DNA of 64,000 bases from an uncultured Pigmentiphaga sp. GTDB lineage: Bacteria > Pseudomonadota > Gammaproteobacteria > Burkholderiales > Burkholderiaceae_B. The notes under the pieces were generated by a model, which was not told the DNA's origin, searched no databases, and was given only the letters and a program-made list of their open reading frames with translations. Made by a program: the position numbers and the translations under genes. Where the stretch lies: NCBI GenBank assembly GCA_937891425.1, contig CALAGD010000037.1, forward strand, positions 47,862 to 111,861, given 5' to 3'. Below, one piece after another: positions 34,847 to 46,468 of this stretch; position 1 is the stretch's first letter, and each line of letters starts with the position of its first letter.

Positions 34847-34974
34847 CGGACGCCGGACTGCCGGCTATTGCACCTCGGCTTGCTCGCCGGGGCCACCCCC
34901 AGGGCGCATGCCGCATCTGATGCCGCACCGGCGACCTGCTTCCGGCGGCGGGCCCCGACCGTGGCTGCGTGACG

Positions 34975-36030
34975 TCAGCGGGCCAGCGTGTTCAAGTGGG
35001 TCAGTACCATATGCGCGAACAGCCGCGCATTGAGTGGGTGGTTGGCCACGCGCTGCTGCTGGGCGAGCCAGCGAAAGGTTTCGGCAGCGGCCATGGGGGT
35101 GAAGCGACGCACCATCGCGTTCACGGCGTCGGCCAACTGTGGATAATAGCGCACCTTGCTGCCTGCCAGCAGCAGGCAGGCGTCGGCAAACAGCCGTTGC
35201 AGCGCGTCCAGCCATTCGCCTGGCGGGTGTTTCTCGAGTTCGCCGGCCAGGACCGGCGCCGAGCTGTCGAGACGCCCTTGTGCCAGTGCACCGGCGACCG
35301 TCGACAGCCAGCCGGGGCAGGCCTCCACGCCAGACTGAAACTGCCGGTAGGCCCGCATGGGTGCTCCACCCGCCGCCGCCAGTCGGACATCAGGCTGGTC
35401 TACCCCGTGCTCGCGCAACCAGTGCAGGGCCAAGTCGGCTGCGGGAAGCGGCAACGGTATGCGTCGGCAACGCGATACCAGCGTTGGCAACAGGCTGTCC
35501 AGCGCATCCACCACCAGGATGAACACCGTGCCTGCTGGCGGCTCTTCGAGCAGTTTCAGCAAGGCATTCGCCGCGTAAGGGTTCAACGCGTTGGCCGGAT
35601 AGACCAGAGCAACCCGCAGGCCGCCGCGGTGGGTGGCGGTATTTGCCCAGCTTTCCAGCCCCCTCACCTGCTCGATACGGATCTCGCGCGAGGGGGTCTT
35701 GCGGGTGCCCTCAGCACCATCAGCCTCTTCCACCTCGGGTGCTCCCTCTTGCAGGGCGACGGCATCGGGCCGGACCGCACGAAAATCCGGATGGTTCCCG
35801 TGGCGTAACCACAGGCAAGCCTGGCATTCGCCGCAGGCGAGCCCATCATGCGGGTTCTCGCACAGCAGGCTGGCCGCAGCGGCGCGGGCAAAGTGGATCT
35901 TCCCGATGCCCGCAGCACCGTGCACGAGCCAGGCATGCGCAAAGCGCGCGCGCTCACCCAGCCAGGCCCGAGCAATGGATTCGTGCCACGGTAGGAAAAC
36001 GTGCAAGTCGGGCGCAGGACTATCGTGCAT
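34975..36030 (-). CDS. holB: DNA polymerase III subunit delta'
   Basis: Delta' is a structural subunit of the clamp loader. The 351-residue protein has a P-loop-like '[16 protein letters not shown]', the zinc-binding cysteines '[16 protein letters not shown]' in the Cx8Cx2Cx2C spacing typical of this family, and the AAA+ sensor region '[20 protein letters not shown]'. An insert rich in Glu (about residues 95-110) precedes the 'IRIEQVRGL' block. Its start overlaps the end of tmk by 11 bases, so mltG-tmk-holB is a tight operon. Confidence 0.93.
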   Translation of the reverse strand: MHDSPAPDLHVFLPWHESIARAWLGERARFAHAWLVHGAAGIGKIHFARAAAASLLCENPHDGLACGECQACLWLRHGNHPDFRAVRPDAVALQEGAPEVEEADGAEGTRKTPSREIRIEQVRGLESWANTATHRGGLRVALVYPANALNPYAANALLKLLEEPPAGTVFILVVDALDSLLPTLVSRCRRIPLPLPAADLALHWLREHGVDQPDVRLAAAGGAPMRAYRQFQSGVEACPGWLSTVAGALAQGRLDSSAPVLAGELEKHPPGEWLDALQRLFADACLLLAGSKVRYYPQLADAVNAMVRRFTPMAAAETFRWLAQQQRVANHPLNARLFAHMVLTHLNTLAR

Positions 36031-36640
36031 GAATCAATCGCTCCAGATCGACTCTGAGCTGATCCCGGATCACATCGATGGACTGGGCGGCGTCGATGAC
36101 GAGGAACCGGGATGCATCCTGACGGGCACGCTCGAGATAGGCCGCCCTCGTACGCTCGAAGAAACGGTTGTCCTCGCGTTCGAAACGGTCAGAGGGGCGT
36201 GTCCTTTCAAGCCGCTCGCGCGCTATCTCGGGCGCCAGATCGAACAGCCAGGTGCGGTCGGGCTGCAGGTGCGGGTGTACCCAATTCTCGAGCACTCGGA
36301 TGGGATCGGCTCCCAGCTGGCGTCCGCCTCCCTGGTAGGCATAGCTGGCGTCGGTAAAGCGGTCGCAGACTACCCATTCGCCCCGCGCCAGGGCTGGTTC
36401 GATGACCGTGCGCACATGTTCGCAACGGGCGGCGAACACCAGCAGTGTTTCGGTTTCCAGCTGCATGGGCGTATGCAGCAGCAGCGAACGCAGATGCTCG
36501 CCCAAGGGCGTACCGCCGGGTTCGCGCGTCTGCACCACCGTGATGCCTTGCGAGCGCAGGGTCTCGCACAGCCAGTCGAGATGTGTGCTCTTGCCCGCGC
36601 CATCAACGCCCTCAAGCGTGAGAAAGCGTCCACGTGTCAT
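36020..36640 (-). CDS. tmk: Thymidylate kinase
   Basis: Tmk phosphorylates dTMP to dTDP. The 206-residue product has the P-loop '[16 protein letters not shown]', the DR motif in '[20 protein letters not shown]', and a lid segment '[12 protein letters not shown]' rich in basic residues. Its length is standard. It overlaps mltG by four bases and holB by 11, so all three are translationally coupled. Confidence 0.96.
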   Translation of the reverse strand: MTRGRFLTLEGVDGAGKSTHLDWLCETLRSQGITVVQTREPGGTPLGEHLRSLLLHTPMQLETETLLVFAARCEHVRTVIEPALARGEWVVCDRFTDASYAYQGGGRQLGADPIRVLENWVHPHLQPDRTWLFDLAPEIARERLERTRPSDRFEREDNRFFERTRAAYLERARQDASRFLVIDAAQSIDVIRDQLRVDLERLIHAR

Positions 36641-37635
36641 CGACGGGCTCCACGAATGAACTGGTTGACATAGCGGTTGTGTGTGTCGAGGTCTTCCGAG
36701 AAAGCACTGGTTCCATCGCCGCGTGCGACGAAGTAGTAGTAGCGGTGCTCCTCGGGGCGTGCTGCCGCCTCGAGCGATGCGCGGCCCGGACTGGCGATGG
36801 GCGTTGGCGGCAATCCCCCTCGGGTATAGGTGTTCCAGGGAGAATCAATCTGCAAGTGCTTGCGCAGCAACCTGCCATCGTACTGGTCGCCCATGCCGTA
36901 GATTACGGTGGGGTCGGTCTGCAGGGGCATGCCCCGCCGCAGGCGGTTGAGGAAGACCCCGGCAATGCGTGGCCGCTCGGCGTCAAGGCCGGTTTCCTTC
37001 TCGATGATCGACGCCAGGATCAGCAGCTCGTAAGGAGACCGTAGCGGATGCCCGTCAATACGCTGCTCCCAGACCTTCTGCAAGTGCTCCTGCTGAGCAA
37101 GATAGGCACGCCGCAGGATTTCAAAGTCGCTGGACCCCTTTGCGAAACTGTAGGTATCGGGGAAAAACAGGCCTTCAGGGTGGCTCGTGTCGGCGCCCAG
37201 CATGCGCAGCAGTTCTTCGTCCGAAACATTGGCCAGCGTCTGCTTCACGTCGGGATTGCGCGCCAGCGCCTCGCGGATCTGGCGGTAGGTCCAGCCCTCG
37301 ACGAAAGTAATTCGCGTGTGCGAGACATCCCCCTGGGCAAGACGTTCGAGCAGGCGCCACAGGCTGTCGTCACGTGTCAGCTCATAGCCACCCGCCTTGA
37401 TGCGCTTGTCGAGACCTGACACGCGCGCCAGAACCGCAAACAGCTCGGGATTGACGTCGACCCCCGCCGCCTGGAGCTGGCGTGCGATAGCACGCACGCT
37501 GCTGCCGGACTCGACCGTGAAATCGACGCGATCGGCAGGCAACGGGATGGGGCGCATCACCCAATAGGCCAGGGCAGCCCCGACGGCCAGGACTACCAGC
37601 GCTGCAAAGGCAAACAGACGAAGCAGGAATCGCAT
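36637..37635 (-). CDS. mltG: Endolytic murein transglycosylase MltG
   Basis: MltG cleaves nascent glycan strands and is thought to set their length. The 332-residue protein has one N-terminal membrane anchor (about residues 8-28), a LysM-like stretch, and the YceG catalytic domain with the active-site Glu in '[18 protein letters not shown]', then '[21 protein letters not shown]' (read as two blocks) and '[16 protein letters not shown]'. It is the first gene of mltG-tmk-holB. Upstream it faces ygfZ across only 62 bases. Confidence 0.94.
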   Translation of the reverse strand: MRFLLRLFAFAALVVLAVGAALAYWVMRPIPLPADRVDFTVESGSSVRAIARQLQAAGVDVNPELFAVLARVSGLDKRIKAGGYELTRDDSLWRLLERLAQGDVSHTRITFVEGWTYRQIREALARNPDVKQTLANVSDEELLRMLGADTSHPEGLFFPDTYSFAKGSSDFEILRRAYLAQQEHLQKVWEQRIDGHPLRSPYELLILASIIEKETGLDAERPRIAGVFLNRLRRGMPLQTDPTVIYGMGDQYDGRLLRKHLQIDSPWNTYTRGGLPPTPIASPGRASLEAAARPEEHRYYYFVARGDGTSAFSEDLDTHNRYVNQFIRGARR

Positions 37636-37697
37636 GGAACGCTACTCGGGTACCAGGCCGGTATCATACTCGTTGTTGTTGAAAACTCTGTTCCACC

Positions 37698-38705
37698 ATG
37701 TTCGCCGTTGGTCCTTCGATGCTCATTCCATCCACGTCCTCATTGCAGGCTTGCATCGTGCAGCTGCCGCAGCTGCGCGTCATCCATGTGACCGGCGCTG
37801 ACGCCGTTCAGTTCATGCATTCGCAGCTGACGCAAGACATTGCCGGCCTTGTCCGCGACAGGGCTGCACTCGGAGGCTACTGCACCCCGAACGGCCGGCT
37901 GCTGGGCTCGGGCGTACTCTGGCGCACTGGTGAAAACGGCGACACCGTAAGCTGGCTGGTCGACGCGAGTGTTGCCGACTCGCTCATCAAGCGGCTGCGG
38001 ATGTTCGTACTGCGCTCCAGAGTCTCGCTCAAGGTCGCCGATGTCCACGTATGCGGCATCTGGCTCGATGGCACAAGCAGCAAGGCCGACGGGCTCCGCA
38101 CACACTGCGGTGCGCAACTGCCGCGCGCCACATGGGAGCTTCTGGAAACCCCTGAGGCCACCTGGATCGTGGCACCGCGCTCGGAACTGCAGCCTGGTCC
38201 GACACGGTGGTGGTACATCAGCTCGACCGTGCCCGAGTCATCTGGTGCAGAGCACCGGTTCGTGCAAGTCTGGCAAGCCTTCGACATCAGTGCCGGGTTA
38301 CCGTGGGTCCAGGCGTCCACCCAGGAGGCCCTGACGCCGCTCATGGCCAACTTTGACCTCATCGGAGGGGTCAGTTTCTCGAAAGGCTGCTACCCCGGGC
38401 AGGAGGTGGTTGCGCGCAGCTACTACCGCAGCAAGCCGAAGCGGCGCCTCGCATGGGCTACGTTTCCCCTGGATGGCCTGCCTGCAGCCCCCGAAACCCT
38501 GCCGGGCCAGGATGTGTACACCACCAGCAGCGATGCTGGCCCCGTCGGCCGCATCATCAATGCCGCTGGGGTTGAAGCGACGGGCCACGCGCTTTTCGAG
38601 GTGCCCCTCTCGCTGCTCGACAGCAAGCTCCGTATACTTGCAGAAGGGCCACCCCTGCAAGTTCGCGCCCTGCCCTACCCGCTCGTCAGCGACACGGCCA
38701 GCTAG
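37698..38705 (+). CDS. ygfZ: YgfZ/GcvT folate-binding Fe-S cluster protein
   Basis: YgfZ is a tetrahydrofolate-dependent factor for assembly or repair of certain Fe-S enzymes. The 335-residue product has the GcvT-like N-terminal fold ('HVTGADAVQFMHSQLTQD') and the signature 'KGCYPGQEVVARSYYR' with the conserved cysteine. The first 20 residues are poorly conserved, and a start at Met8 (37719) is possible. It is divergent from mltG, an arrangement often seen in betaproteobacteria. Confidence 0.92.
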   Translation: MFAVGPSMLIPSTSSLQACIVQLPQLRVIHVTGADAVQFMHSQLTQDIAGLVRDRAALGGYCTPNGRLLGSGVLWRTGENGDTVSWLVDASVADSLIKRLRMFVLRSRVSLKVADVHVCGIWLDGTSSKADGLRTHCGAQLPRATWELLETPEATWIVAPRSELQPGPTRWWYISSTVPESSGAEHRFVQVWQAFDISAGLPWVQASTQEALTPLMANFDLIGGVSFSKGCYPGQEVVARSYYRSKPKRRLAWATFPLDGLPAAPETLPGQDVYTTSSDAGPVGRIINAAGVEATGHALFEVPLSLLDSKLRILAEGPPLQVRALPYPLVSDTAS

Positions 38706-38831
38706 GCTGGTCTGCCCGCCTCAGTGTCGTGCCCGGGTCCGCAGCAGGTATACGCCAACAGCCGGATGCCATGGCTGCAAAGCCAGCAAAGCAGTTCCCT
38801 TTCACCTTGCCTGAGGACTTACGCCACCATC

Positions 38832-39518
38832 ATGCCCTTTGACAGCTACCTGCTCGGGTTCGCCAAGGGGTTCCTGTTCTCGCTGGCGACATTGCTGCCG
38901 ATCCTGAACCCCATGGCGACGGCCCCCATATTTCTGTCGTTGACTACGGGCGCCTCGCCGCAGACGCGCGTGGCGCTGGCGACTAAGATTGCACGCAACG
39001 TATTCCTGCTGCTTGCCTGCGCGATGCTGGGGGGATCGTTCGTACTCAAGTTCTTCGGCATCTCGCTGCCTATCGTCAGTGTTGCCGGTGGCCTGCTGGT
39101 CGCGAACACCGCGTGGCGCCTGCTGAACTCATCGGATGCCGGGACACAGCGCGCGGCCGAGCTCGCCGAATCCTACACCCCCGAGCTCGCACGCAAACAG
39201 GCGTTCTATCCGCTTACCTTTCCAATCGCATGCGGCCCGGGTTCCGTGGGTGCCGCCATCACCGTCGGTGCCAGTCTGCAGGATCCACGGTTCTCCGTAA
39301 GTATGGTACAAATTGCGGGAACCGTTCCTGCCCTGGCGGTGATCGGCATCACGGTCTATCTGTGTTTCCGCTTTGCGCAACAGCTGCTGAGACCATTGGG
39401 CGACAGCGGTACCGTTGTCTTCATGCGCATGATGGCCTTCCTCCTGTTCTGCCTGGGTGTGCAGATCATGTGGAATGGTGCACTTGGCCTGATGGAACAA
39501 ATTTCCAAGTACTTGTAG
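38832..39518 (+). CDS. MarC-family integral membrane protein
   Basis: The 228-residue protein has six predicted membrane helices and the MarC features 'FLFSLATLLPILNPMATAPI' near the N-terminus and 'YPLTFPIACGPGSVGAAITV' in the middle. MarC proteins are polytopic inner-membrane proteins of unknown activity; the early link to multiple antibiotic resistance has not held up. The ATG at 38832 is chosen because a longer frame from 38724 adds a polar stretch not found in the family. It is followed by dsbB after nine bases, so the two are probably co-transcribed. Confidence 0.9.
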   Translation: MPFDSYLLGFAKGFLFSLATLLPILNPMATAPIFLSLTTGASPQTRVALATKIARNVFLLLACAMLGGSFVLKFFGISLPIVSVAGGLLVANTAWRLLNSSDAGTQRAAELAESYTPELARKQAFYPLTFPIACGPGSVGAAITVGASLQDPRFSVSMVQIAGTVPALAVIGITVYLCFRFAQQLLRPLGDSGTVVFMRMMAFLLFCLGVQIMWNGALGLMEQISKYL

Positions 39519-39527
39519 TTCGCCTGC

Positions 39528-40022
39528 ATGAATGCCCTGAATCGCTCTCGTACCCTTCTTGGCGGCCTCGCCATCCTGGCTTACGCCGCCCTGGGATTCG
39601 CCCTGTTTTCTCAGTACGTACTGGGCATGCAGCCATGTGCCTGGTGCATCCTGCAACGCATCATATGCCTTGCCATCGGCATCATCGCAACCGTCGGCTG
39701 GTTCGTGCAGCGGCGGCCGGTGCTACAGCTCGCGGGCCTGCTCACGCTGCTGCTGGCGGCAGGCGGCATCATGGCAGCGTGGTATCAACGTACGGTCGCT
39801 GCCAACCAGTTCTCGTGCGACCTGACCTTTGCCGACCGCTTCGTCACAGTGTCCGGGCTCGACCGCCTGGCACCACAGTTGTTCGGCATCTATGCCACGT
39901 GCGCAGAAAGTGCAACCTCCCTGCTGGGCATTCGTTACGAATTCTGGACGCTCGCGCTGTTCATACTCATGCTTCTCTGGAGCGCGACCATTCTGATGAT
40001 CAGCTGCAGGCGGGCATCGTAG
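39528..40022 (+). CDS. dsbB: Disulfide bond formation protein B
   Basis: DsbB reoxidises periplasmic DsbA and passes electrons to ubiquinone. The 164-residue protein has four membrane helices, the first CxxC in 'QPCAWCILQR' at the start of helix 2 and the second periplasmic cysteine pair in 'FSCDLTFADRF' and 'GIYATCAES', spaced about 30 residues apart as in the family. It lies nine bases after the MarC-family gene. No dsbA is in the window. Confidence 0.94.
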   Translation: MNALNRSRTLLGGLAILAYAALGFALFSQYVLGMQPCAWCILQRIICLAIGIIATVGWFVQRRPVLQLAGLLTLLLAAGGIMAAWYQRTVAANQFSCDLTFADRFVTVSGLDRLAPQLFGIYATCAESATSLLGIRYEFWTLALFILMLLWSATILMISCRRAS

Positions 40023-40135
40023 CCGGAATACCCAAAGTCAGGCGGCAGATATCAGCCGGACCATGCACTCACAACCTGGACGGCCGCCAGTGCACGGCCC
40101 GGGGGCCTGCGGGCAAGCGCAGCAGGCGCGCGCAT

Positions 40136-40921
40136 TCACGCCACGCGCCAGACGGTGTTCGTCGGTTCTGGAACGCAGGATGACGCGGCAGTCTCGTACA
40201 CCTCGCCGATCAACATCAGTGCTGGTCCTTCCCCAAGGTTTCGTGCGGCCTCGGGCAACTGTCCCACCGTGGTGTACCACACCCGCTCCTCCGGCAGCGT
40301 GGCATTCTCGATGAGCACTGCGGGGCGTGTGGCCGGCACCCCTGCCCGTACCAGCTCTTCCGACACACCGTCGACCTGTCGACTGGCCATGTACAGCACC
40401 ACGGTGTCAGCCGAGCACACTGTGCGGGCCCACCCATGTGAACGCTGCCCTTGCCCCGTGGCAGGTGTCGCGAACACCACATTGCGGCTCAGGCCACGGC
40501 GCGTGAGCGATCGTCCGATACTCGCGCTTGCACCAAACGCCGCGCTGATGCCGGGTACGACCTCCACCGCGACACCATGCCCGGCGAGGTAGTCGATCTC
40601 CTCCTGCGCACGTCCGAACAGCATCGGGTCGCCGCCCTTGAGACGCACCACGGTGCGGTGGCGCCGGACAGCCTGCAGCAATTGCCGATTGATGAACTGC
40701 TGCGAACTGGACAACTTGCCGCAACGTTTGCCCACTGGCATCAGCACGGCCTTGCTGGCCAGCGCCAGAATTTCCGGCGAAACGAGCGCATCATGGAACA
40801 CGATGTCGGCTTGTTCCAGGAGACGCGCAGCACGCAGGGTAAGCAGGTCGACGGCACCAGGGCCGGCCCCTACCAGGTACACCTTGCCAGTTTCGGTACC
40901 GGTCTCGGATCTGATCGTCAT
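40136..40921 (-). CDS. cobA: Uroporphyrinogen-III C-methyltransferase (SUMT)
   Basis: SUMT makes precorrin-2 from uroporphyrinogen III with two SAM molecules, the first step to siroheme. The 261-residue protein has the signatures 'VYLVGAGPGAVDLLTLRAAR', 'VVRLKGGDPMLFGRAQEE' and 'VVPGISAAFGA'. It is the methyltransferase domain alone, without the CysG dehydrogenase/ferrochelatase part, so those steps need another protein. It overlaps the DUF934 gene by four bases and lies downstream of sulfite reductase, whose siroheme it helps supply. The start at 40921 fits the family; the open frame extends further upstream to 41116 but overlaps DUF934. Confidence 0.95.
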   Translation of the reverse strand: MTIRSETGTETGKVYLVGAGPGAVDLLTLRAARLLEQADIVFHDALVSPEILALASKAVLMPVGKRCGKLSSSQQFINRQLLQAVRRHRTVVRLKGGDPMLFGRAQEEIDYLAGHGVAVEVVPGISAAFGASASIGRSLTRRGLSRNVVFATPATGQGQRSHGWARTVCSADTVVLYMASRQVDGVSEELVRAGVPATRPAVLIENATLPEERVWYTTVGQLPEAARNLGEGPALMLIGEVYETAASSCVPEPTNTVWRVA

Positions 40922-41470
40922 GCTTCTTCCTTGACCTCTACGTTGGCCTGAATGAACCGGATGCTGCGCACGGGCTGTCCGATTTCTGACCGGTTGCCGC
41001 CAGCGGCAAGCGGATGTGCATACCCACGCTGGTACCCCCGTGCGAACAGGCGCAGCTGCGCCTGCGCCGACTCCAGCGACTGTCCCGGCTTGAGGGCGAA
41101 ACTGTCGAACCCGCAACGGGCAAGGTAGTTGACGAGATCGGCGAGCACGTCGCCAATTGCACGCAACTCGCCGGTCCAGCCAAGACGCTGACGAATGAGC
41201 TTGCCAGCGGTGAAACTGCGGCCATCGGTAAACACCGGAAAATCCACGGCAACAAGCGCCAGACCATCGAGCGTGCCCGAAAGGGCATCGACATCGTCAC
41301 CCGGCTTCACCCACAGCCCGACGGGGGAAGGACGTTCGAGCAGTTCTTCGCGATGCGCAAGCCAGGTTTCCACCGGCACCAGCCAGGCGCCGTCGGCTGG
41401 CGGAGTGTTCTGGCCGTTCTCGGGCGTGAACCGTTGCCAGGCGTCATCACTGACCATCGTGATATCCAGC

Positions 41471-41478
<8 letters not shown>
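40918..41478 (-). CDS. DUF934 protein, sulfite-reductase-associated
   Basis: The 186-residue protein has the DUF934 hallmarks 'VAVDFPVFTDGRSFTAGKLI', 'RLGWTGELRAIGDVLADLV' and 'CGFDSFALKPGQ'. Such proteins are nearly always encoded beside hemoprotein sulfite reductase in betaproteobacteria and are thought to help electron supply or assembly, but the activity has not been shown to my knowledge. The gene overlaps cysI by eight bases and the SUMT gene by four, giving a tight cysI-DUF934-SUMT operon. Confidence 0.9.
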
Positions 41479-43252
<1,774 letters not shown>

Positions 43253-43281
43253 GGATTCAGCCTGAACGAAAATGAACACCG

Positions 43282-43305
43282 GCCGCAGCCCGCACGGGCT
43301 GCGGC
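43282..43305 (-). other. Strong hairpin in the predicted cysI leader
   Basis: GCCGCAGCCCG and CGGGCTGCGGC form an 11-base perfect stem around CA. It sits 30-53 bases upstream of the cysI start and, from the predicted promoter, at about +4 to +27 of the mRNA. No T-run follows on the minus strand, so it is not a typical terminator for purF, which ends 105 bases upstream. Confidence 0.6.
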
Positions 43306-43315
43306 TTTCGGATCC

Positions 43316-43344
43316 ATATTAAGAACAGGGATTGTTCAGGCCAA
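43316..43344 (-). promoter_or_regulatory. Candidate cysI promoter
   Basis: On the minus strand TTGGCC (43344-43339) and TAATAT (43321-43316) are separated by 17 bases. The predicted start near 43309 gives a leader of about 57 bases. The match to sigma-70 is moderate (4 of 6 in each box), in keeping with an activator such as CysB. Confidence 0.4.
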
Positions 43345-43409
43345 CGAAGTTTTGGTGATTAACTTATGCGTGCAAGTAGGCTTGCGGGCACGAAAACCCA
43401 CACCCCTGC

Positions 43410-44870
43410 TCAGCCGCGTTTGCGCGACTCCTCCAGCCGTTGGAGAAGCTCTTCCGTGACATCCCCCGTCACGTAGTGACCATCGAAACAGGACGTCTCG
43501 AACTGGGCAAGCGCCGGGTTCACTTCGCGAATGGCCGTGCGCAACGCGTCAAGATCCTGGTAGACGATGCCATCGGCACCAATGATCCGTCCAACCTCTT
43601 CATCGGTGCGCCCGTATGCGATCAGCTCACCACGCGTGGGCATGTCGATTCCGTACACGTTCGGCCAACGCACTGGGGGTGCAGCCGAAGCAAAATACAC
43701 CTTGTTCGCACCGACAGCACGCGCCATGTCGACGATTTCCCCGCTGGTGGTACCTCGAACGATCGAGTCGTCGACCAGCAGAACGTTCTTGCCCTTGAAT
43801 TCCACCCCGATGGCATTCAGCTTCTGGCGCACCGACTTCTTGCGCACCGCCTGTCCGGGCATGATGAAGGTTCGCCCGACATAACGGTTCTTGATGAAAC
43901 CTTCGCGATACTCGAGGTTGAGGCGCTTGGCCAGCTGCATCGCTGCCGGACGCGCCGAGTCGGGAATGGGCATGACTACATCGATGTCGCCCAACCGGAG
44001 CTGCTTGGCGACACGCTCTGCCAGGTGTTCCCCCATGCGCAGACGCGCGCTATATACCGACACGCCGTCCATGAGCGAATCGGGACGCGCCAGATAGACA
44101 TACTCGAACATGCACGGCGCGAGCATCGGGTTCTCTGCGCACTGCCGGGCAATCAGCTCGCCGTCGAGCGTGATATAGACGGCTTCGCCGGGCGCCACGT
44201 CTCGCACGAACGCGAAGCCCGTGCCTTCGAGCGCTACCGACTCGGACGCAACCATCCATTCCGGACCCTCGTCCGTATCTTTCCGCCCCAGGACCAGCGG
44301 GCGGATGCCAAACGGATCGCGAAACGCCAGCATGCCGTATCCCGCGATGTGAGAAACCACCGCGTACGCCCCGCGCGCGCGCCGATGCAGCCTGGCCACC
44401 GCAGCGAACAGGTCGTCCGCATGCAGCGATGTTCCGGTTGCCACCTGCTGCAGCTCGTGCGCGAGCACATTCAGCAGCACTTCCGAGTCGGAATTGGTAT
44501 TGATGTGGCGGCGGTCGATGAGGAACAGCTCACGGCGCAGCTCAAGGTGATTCGTCAGGTTGCCGTTGTGCGCGAATACGATGCCAAACGGCGCATTGAC
44601 GTACAACGGCTGCGCCTCTTCTTCGCTATCGCTGGAACCCGCCGTGGGGTAACGGACCTGGGCAATTCCGCACACACCGGACAGCGCCCGCATATTGCGC
44701 GTGCGGAACACGTCGCGTACCTGGCCGCGAGCGCGGTGCATGCTGAAAACATTGTTGTGGGCAGTGGCGATGCCGGCTGCGTCCTGTCCCCGGTGTTGCA
44801 GCAGCAGCAAGGCATCGTAGAGCAATTGGTTGACGGGGGAGCGGGCGACGACTCCTACGATTCCGCACAT
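43410..44870 (-). CDS. purF: Amidophosphoribosyltransferase
   Basis: PurF makes phosphoribosylamine from PRPP and glutamine, the first committed step of purine synthesis. The 486-residue product starts 'MCGIVGVV', placing the catalytic Cys directly after the initiator Met, which fixes the start at 44870 rather than the ATG at 44879. The glutaminase part shows '[16 protein letters not shown]' and '[10 protein letters not shown]'; the transferase part has the PRPP loop '[19 protein letters not shown]'. cvpA lies 153 bases upstream on the same strand, the usual neighbour. Confidence 0.97.
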   Translation of the reverse strand: MCGIVGVVARSPVNQLLYDALLLLQHRGQDAAGIATAHNNVFSMHRARGQVRDVFRTRNMRALSGVCGIAQVRYPTAGSSDSEEEAQPLYVNAPFGIVFAHNGNLTNHLELRRELFLIDRRHINTNSDSEVLLNVLAHELQQVATGTSLHADDLFAAVARLHRRARGAYAVVSHIAGYGMLAFRDPFGIRPLVLGRKDTDEGPEWMVASESVALEGTGFAFVRDVAPGEAVYITLDGELIARQCAENPMLAPCMFEYVYLARPDSLMDGVSVYSARLRMGEHLAERVAKQLRLGDIDVVMPIPDSARPAAMQLAKRLNLEYREGFIKNRYVGRTFIMPGQAVRKKSVRQKLNAIGVEFKGKNVLLVDDSIVRGTTSGEIVDMARAVGANKVYFASAAPPVRWPNVYGIDMPTRGELIAYGRTDEEVGRIIGADGIVYQDLDALRTAIREVNPALAQFETSCFDGHYVTGDVTEELLQRLEESRKRG

Positions 44871-45023
44871 GGAAGTCAAGTCCTTAGCTGCGCGGTGGCA
44901 GCTGACAATGGTGACGATGTTTCACGCCGGTGCGCGAGCCCCGGCGTGCGTTGAACGGGAACGAAGACCAGGGCCGGACACACGGGGCTGGCAGGCTGGG
45001 GCAGGACATTTTAAGGCCTGGGT

Positions 45024-45593
45024 TCACTGGGATGTGTGCAAGGCGCTCTGCGAGGCCTGTTGTGGTCGGGAAGACGGTTCACTCATGACGGGCACCCCTG
45101 TGTAGGGGTATGGCACCCAGTGGGCATACGCCTCGGGCAAACGATGCTTAACTGCAATGATGCCCTGCTCGATGGCGTGCGACAGCCATGCTTGCCGCCA
45201 CCAGCTCTCCGCCGGCAATGGCGTGTATCCTGCGGCTACCACCAGAACGAGCACGAGCAGGATGCCGCGTGCCAGCCCGAACATGGCTCCCAGACCACGG
45301 TCGGCCGGAGCCAGCCCCGTGGAGCGCACGACCCCACTGACTGCGAGACTGACGACCCCGATGATGAGCAGGACGCCAAGAAAGACGCCCACGTAAGCGA
45401 TCGCGAGCCGCAACAGGTTGTTCTGGATCAGCGAGGCAAGGACGTCGTTCACGACCGGGCCCCACCATACGGCAGCAAGAAATGCCGCGGCGTAGGCAAG
45501 CAGGGCGAGAACCTCGCGGACGAGCCCGCGCACCATGCCCAGGACGACCGAAGCCAGAATGACTGTCAGGACGACGAAGTCGAATCCGGTCAC
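45024..45593 (-). CDS. cvpA: CvpA-family membrane protein
   Basis: The 189-residue protein has four membrane helices and the CvpA pattern 'FDFVVLTVILASVVLGMVRG' followed by 'REVLALLAYAAAFLAAVWWG'. CvpA was found through colicin V production and is linked to envelope and bile tolerance; its mechanism is not known. It precedes purF, as in many proteobacteria, and its start overlaps the end of the SPOR-domain gene by four bases. Confidence 0.92.
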   Translation of the reverse strand: MTGFDFVVLTVILASVVLGMVRGLVREVLALLAYAAAFLAAVWWGPVVNDVLASLIQNNLLRLAIAYVGVFLGVLLIIGVVSLAVSGVVRSTGLAPADRGLGAMFGLARGILLVLVLVVAAGYTPLPAESWWRQAWLSHAIEQGIIAVKHRLPEAYAHWVPYPYTGVPVMSEPSSRPQQASQSALHTSQ

Positions 45594-46468
45594 AGGGGCA
45601 CCAGGTTACCGTTATAACCTCCGGGGATGGATTTCAGCCGTGCCTGGGCGCTTTCAGCCTGTGCGCGCGTTTCGAAGGGGCCCAGCCGCACCCGGTAAAC
45701 TTGGCCATCAGGGGTCTTGATGGTTTCGATGTAGGCGATCAGACCGGCACTACGCAGTTTCGCGAGCAGGGCATCTGCCCCTTCCCGCGAGCGCACGGCC
45801 ACGACCTGCACGGCGTACCGGCTCCTGGACTGGTTCGCTGCGGCAGGTGGGGGTGGCGGGACGGGCTTGCCCTGCAGCAATGCCAGAGCACGTGCAGCTT
45901 CCGCTTCCTTCTGCTGCGCCGCCGCGTTGGGTTGCGGTGCACGCGTCGGACTTGCCCGCTCACCGGCCCCGTCCTGTGCTGCCGCAGGGGCCGGGGAACG
46001 CGACTGCTGGCCCGTGGAGCCAGCCTGGCCAGCGGGTTCGACCGGCGTTATGGAAGCAATGCTGGCGGGCACGCGTGGATCGCGCACTGCGCCCGAAGTC
46101 TCGGCCTCGGCCACTGCCGCAGGAGCTGGCGCGTCTGCCGGCCGGTTGCCTGAAGCGTCTGGCCCGGCGTCGGACGCAGGGGCACCACTGGTAACGAATG
46201 AGGGCTGGAATGGCGTGCGCTGGTTGGGAATATTGATGGCAACGTCGTCAGGCAGTGGAACAGGTTCCGAATCGAGCACCATGGGCAGGACGATTACGGC
46301 CACCAGCACCATGGCGATGGCGCCCAGCAAGCGGCGCCTGGCGCGCCGGCGCAACTCCCTGGCGACCTCGTCGCGCCCCGCTGACGAGCGGCGCCGCAGG
46401 TAGGCCGACTCTGGCCTCTGGTCGAGGGACGCAGCGTCATTGTCTTGCTTGCGCGTAAAGATCCCCAT
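45590..46468 (-). CDS. SPOR-domain membrane protein (DedD/FtsN-like)
   Basis: The 292-residue protein has a cytoplasmic basic N-terminus, one membrane helix ('GAIAMVLVAVIVLPMVL', about residues 49-66), a long Ala/Pro-rich periplasmic linker, and a C-terminal SPOR domain starting 'SRYAVQVVAVRSREGADALL' and ending 'RVRLGPFETRAQAESAQARL'. SPOR domains bind septal peptidoglycan stripped of stem peptides, so a role in cell division is likely. It lies between folC and cvpA, as dedD does in E. coli. The start overlaps folC by 32 bases. Confidence 0.9.
   Translation of the reverse strand: MGIFTRKQDNDAASLDQRPESAYLRRRSSAGRDEVARELRRRARRRLLGAIAMVLVAVIVLPMVLDSEPVPLPDDVAINIPNQRTPFQPSFVTSGAPASDAGPDASGNRPADAPAPAAVAEAETSGAVRDPRVPASIASITPVEPAGQAGSTGQQSRSPAPAAAQDGAGERASPTRAPQPNAAAQQKEAEAARALALLQGKPVPPPPPAAANQSRSRYAVQVVAVRSREGADALLAKLRSAGLIAYIETIKTPDGQVYRVRLGPFETRAQAESAQARLKSIPGGYNGNLVPL

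Noticed and set aside
43282..43305. Intrinsic terminator of purF
   Set aside because: The stem is strong but has no T-run on the minus strand and lies at the 5' end of the predicted cysI transcript, so a leader structure fits better.
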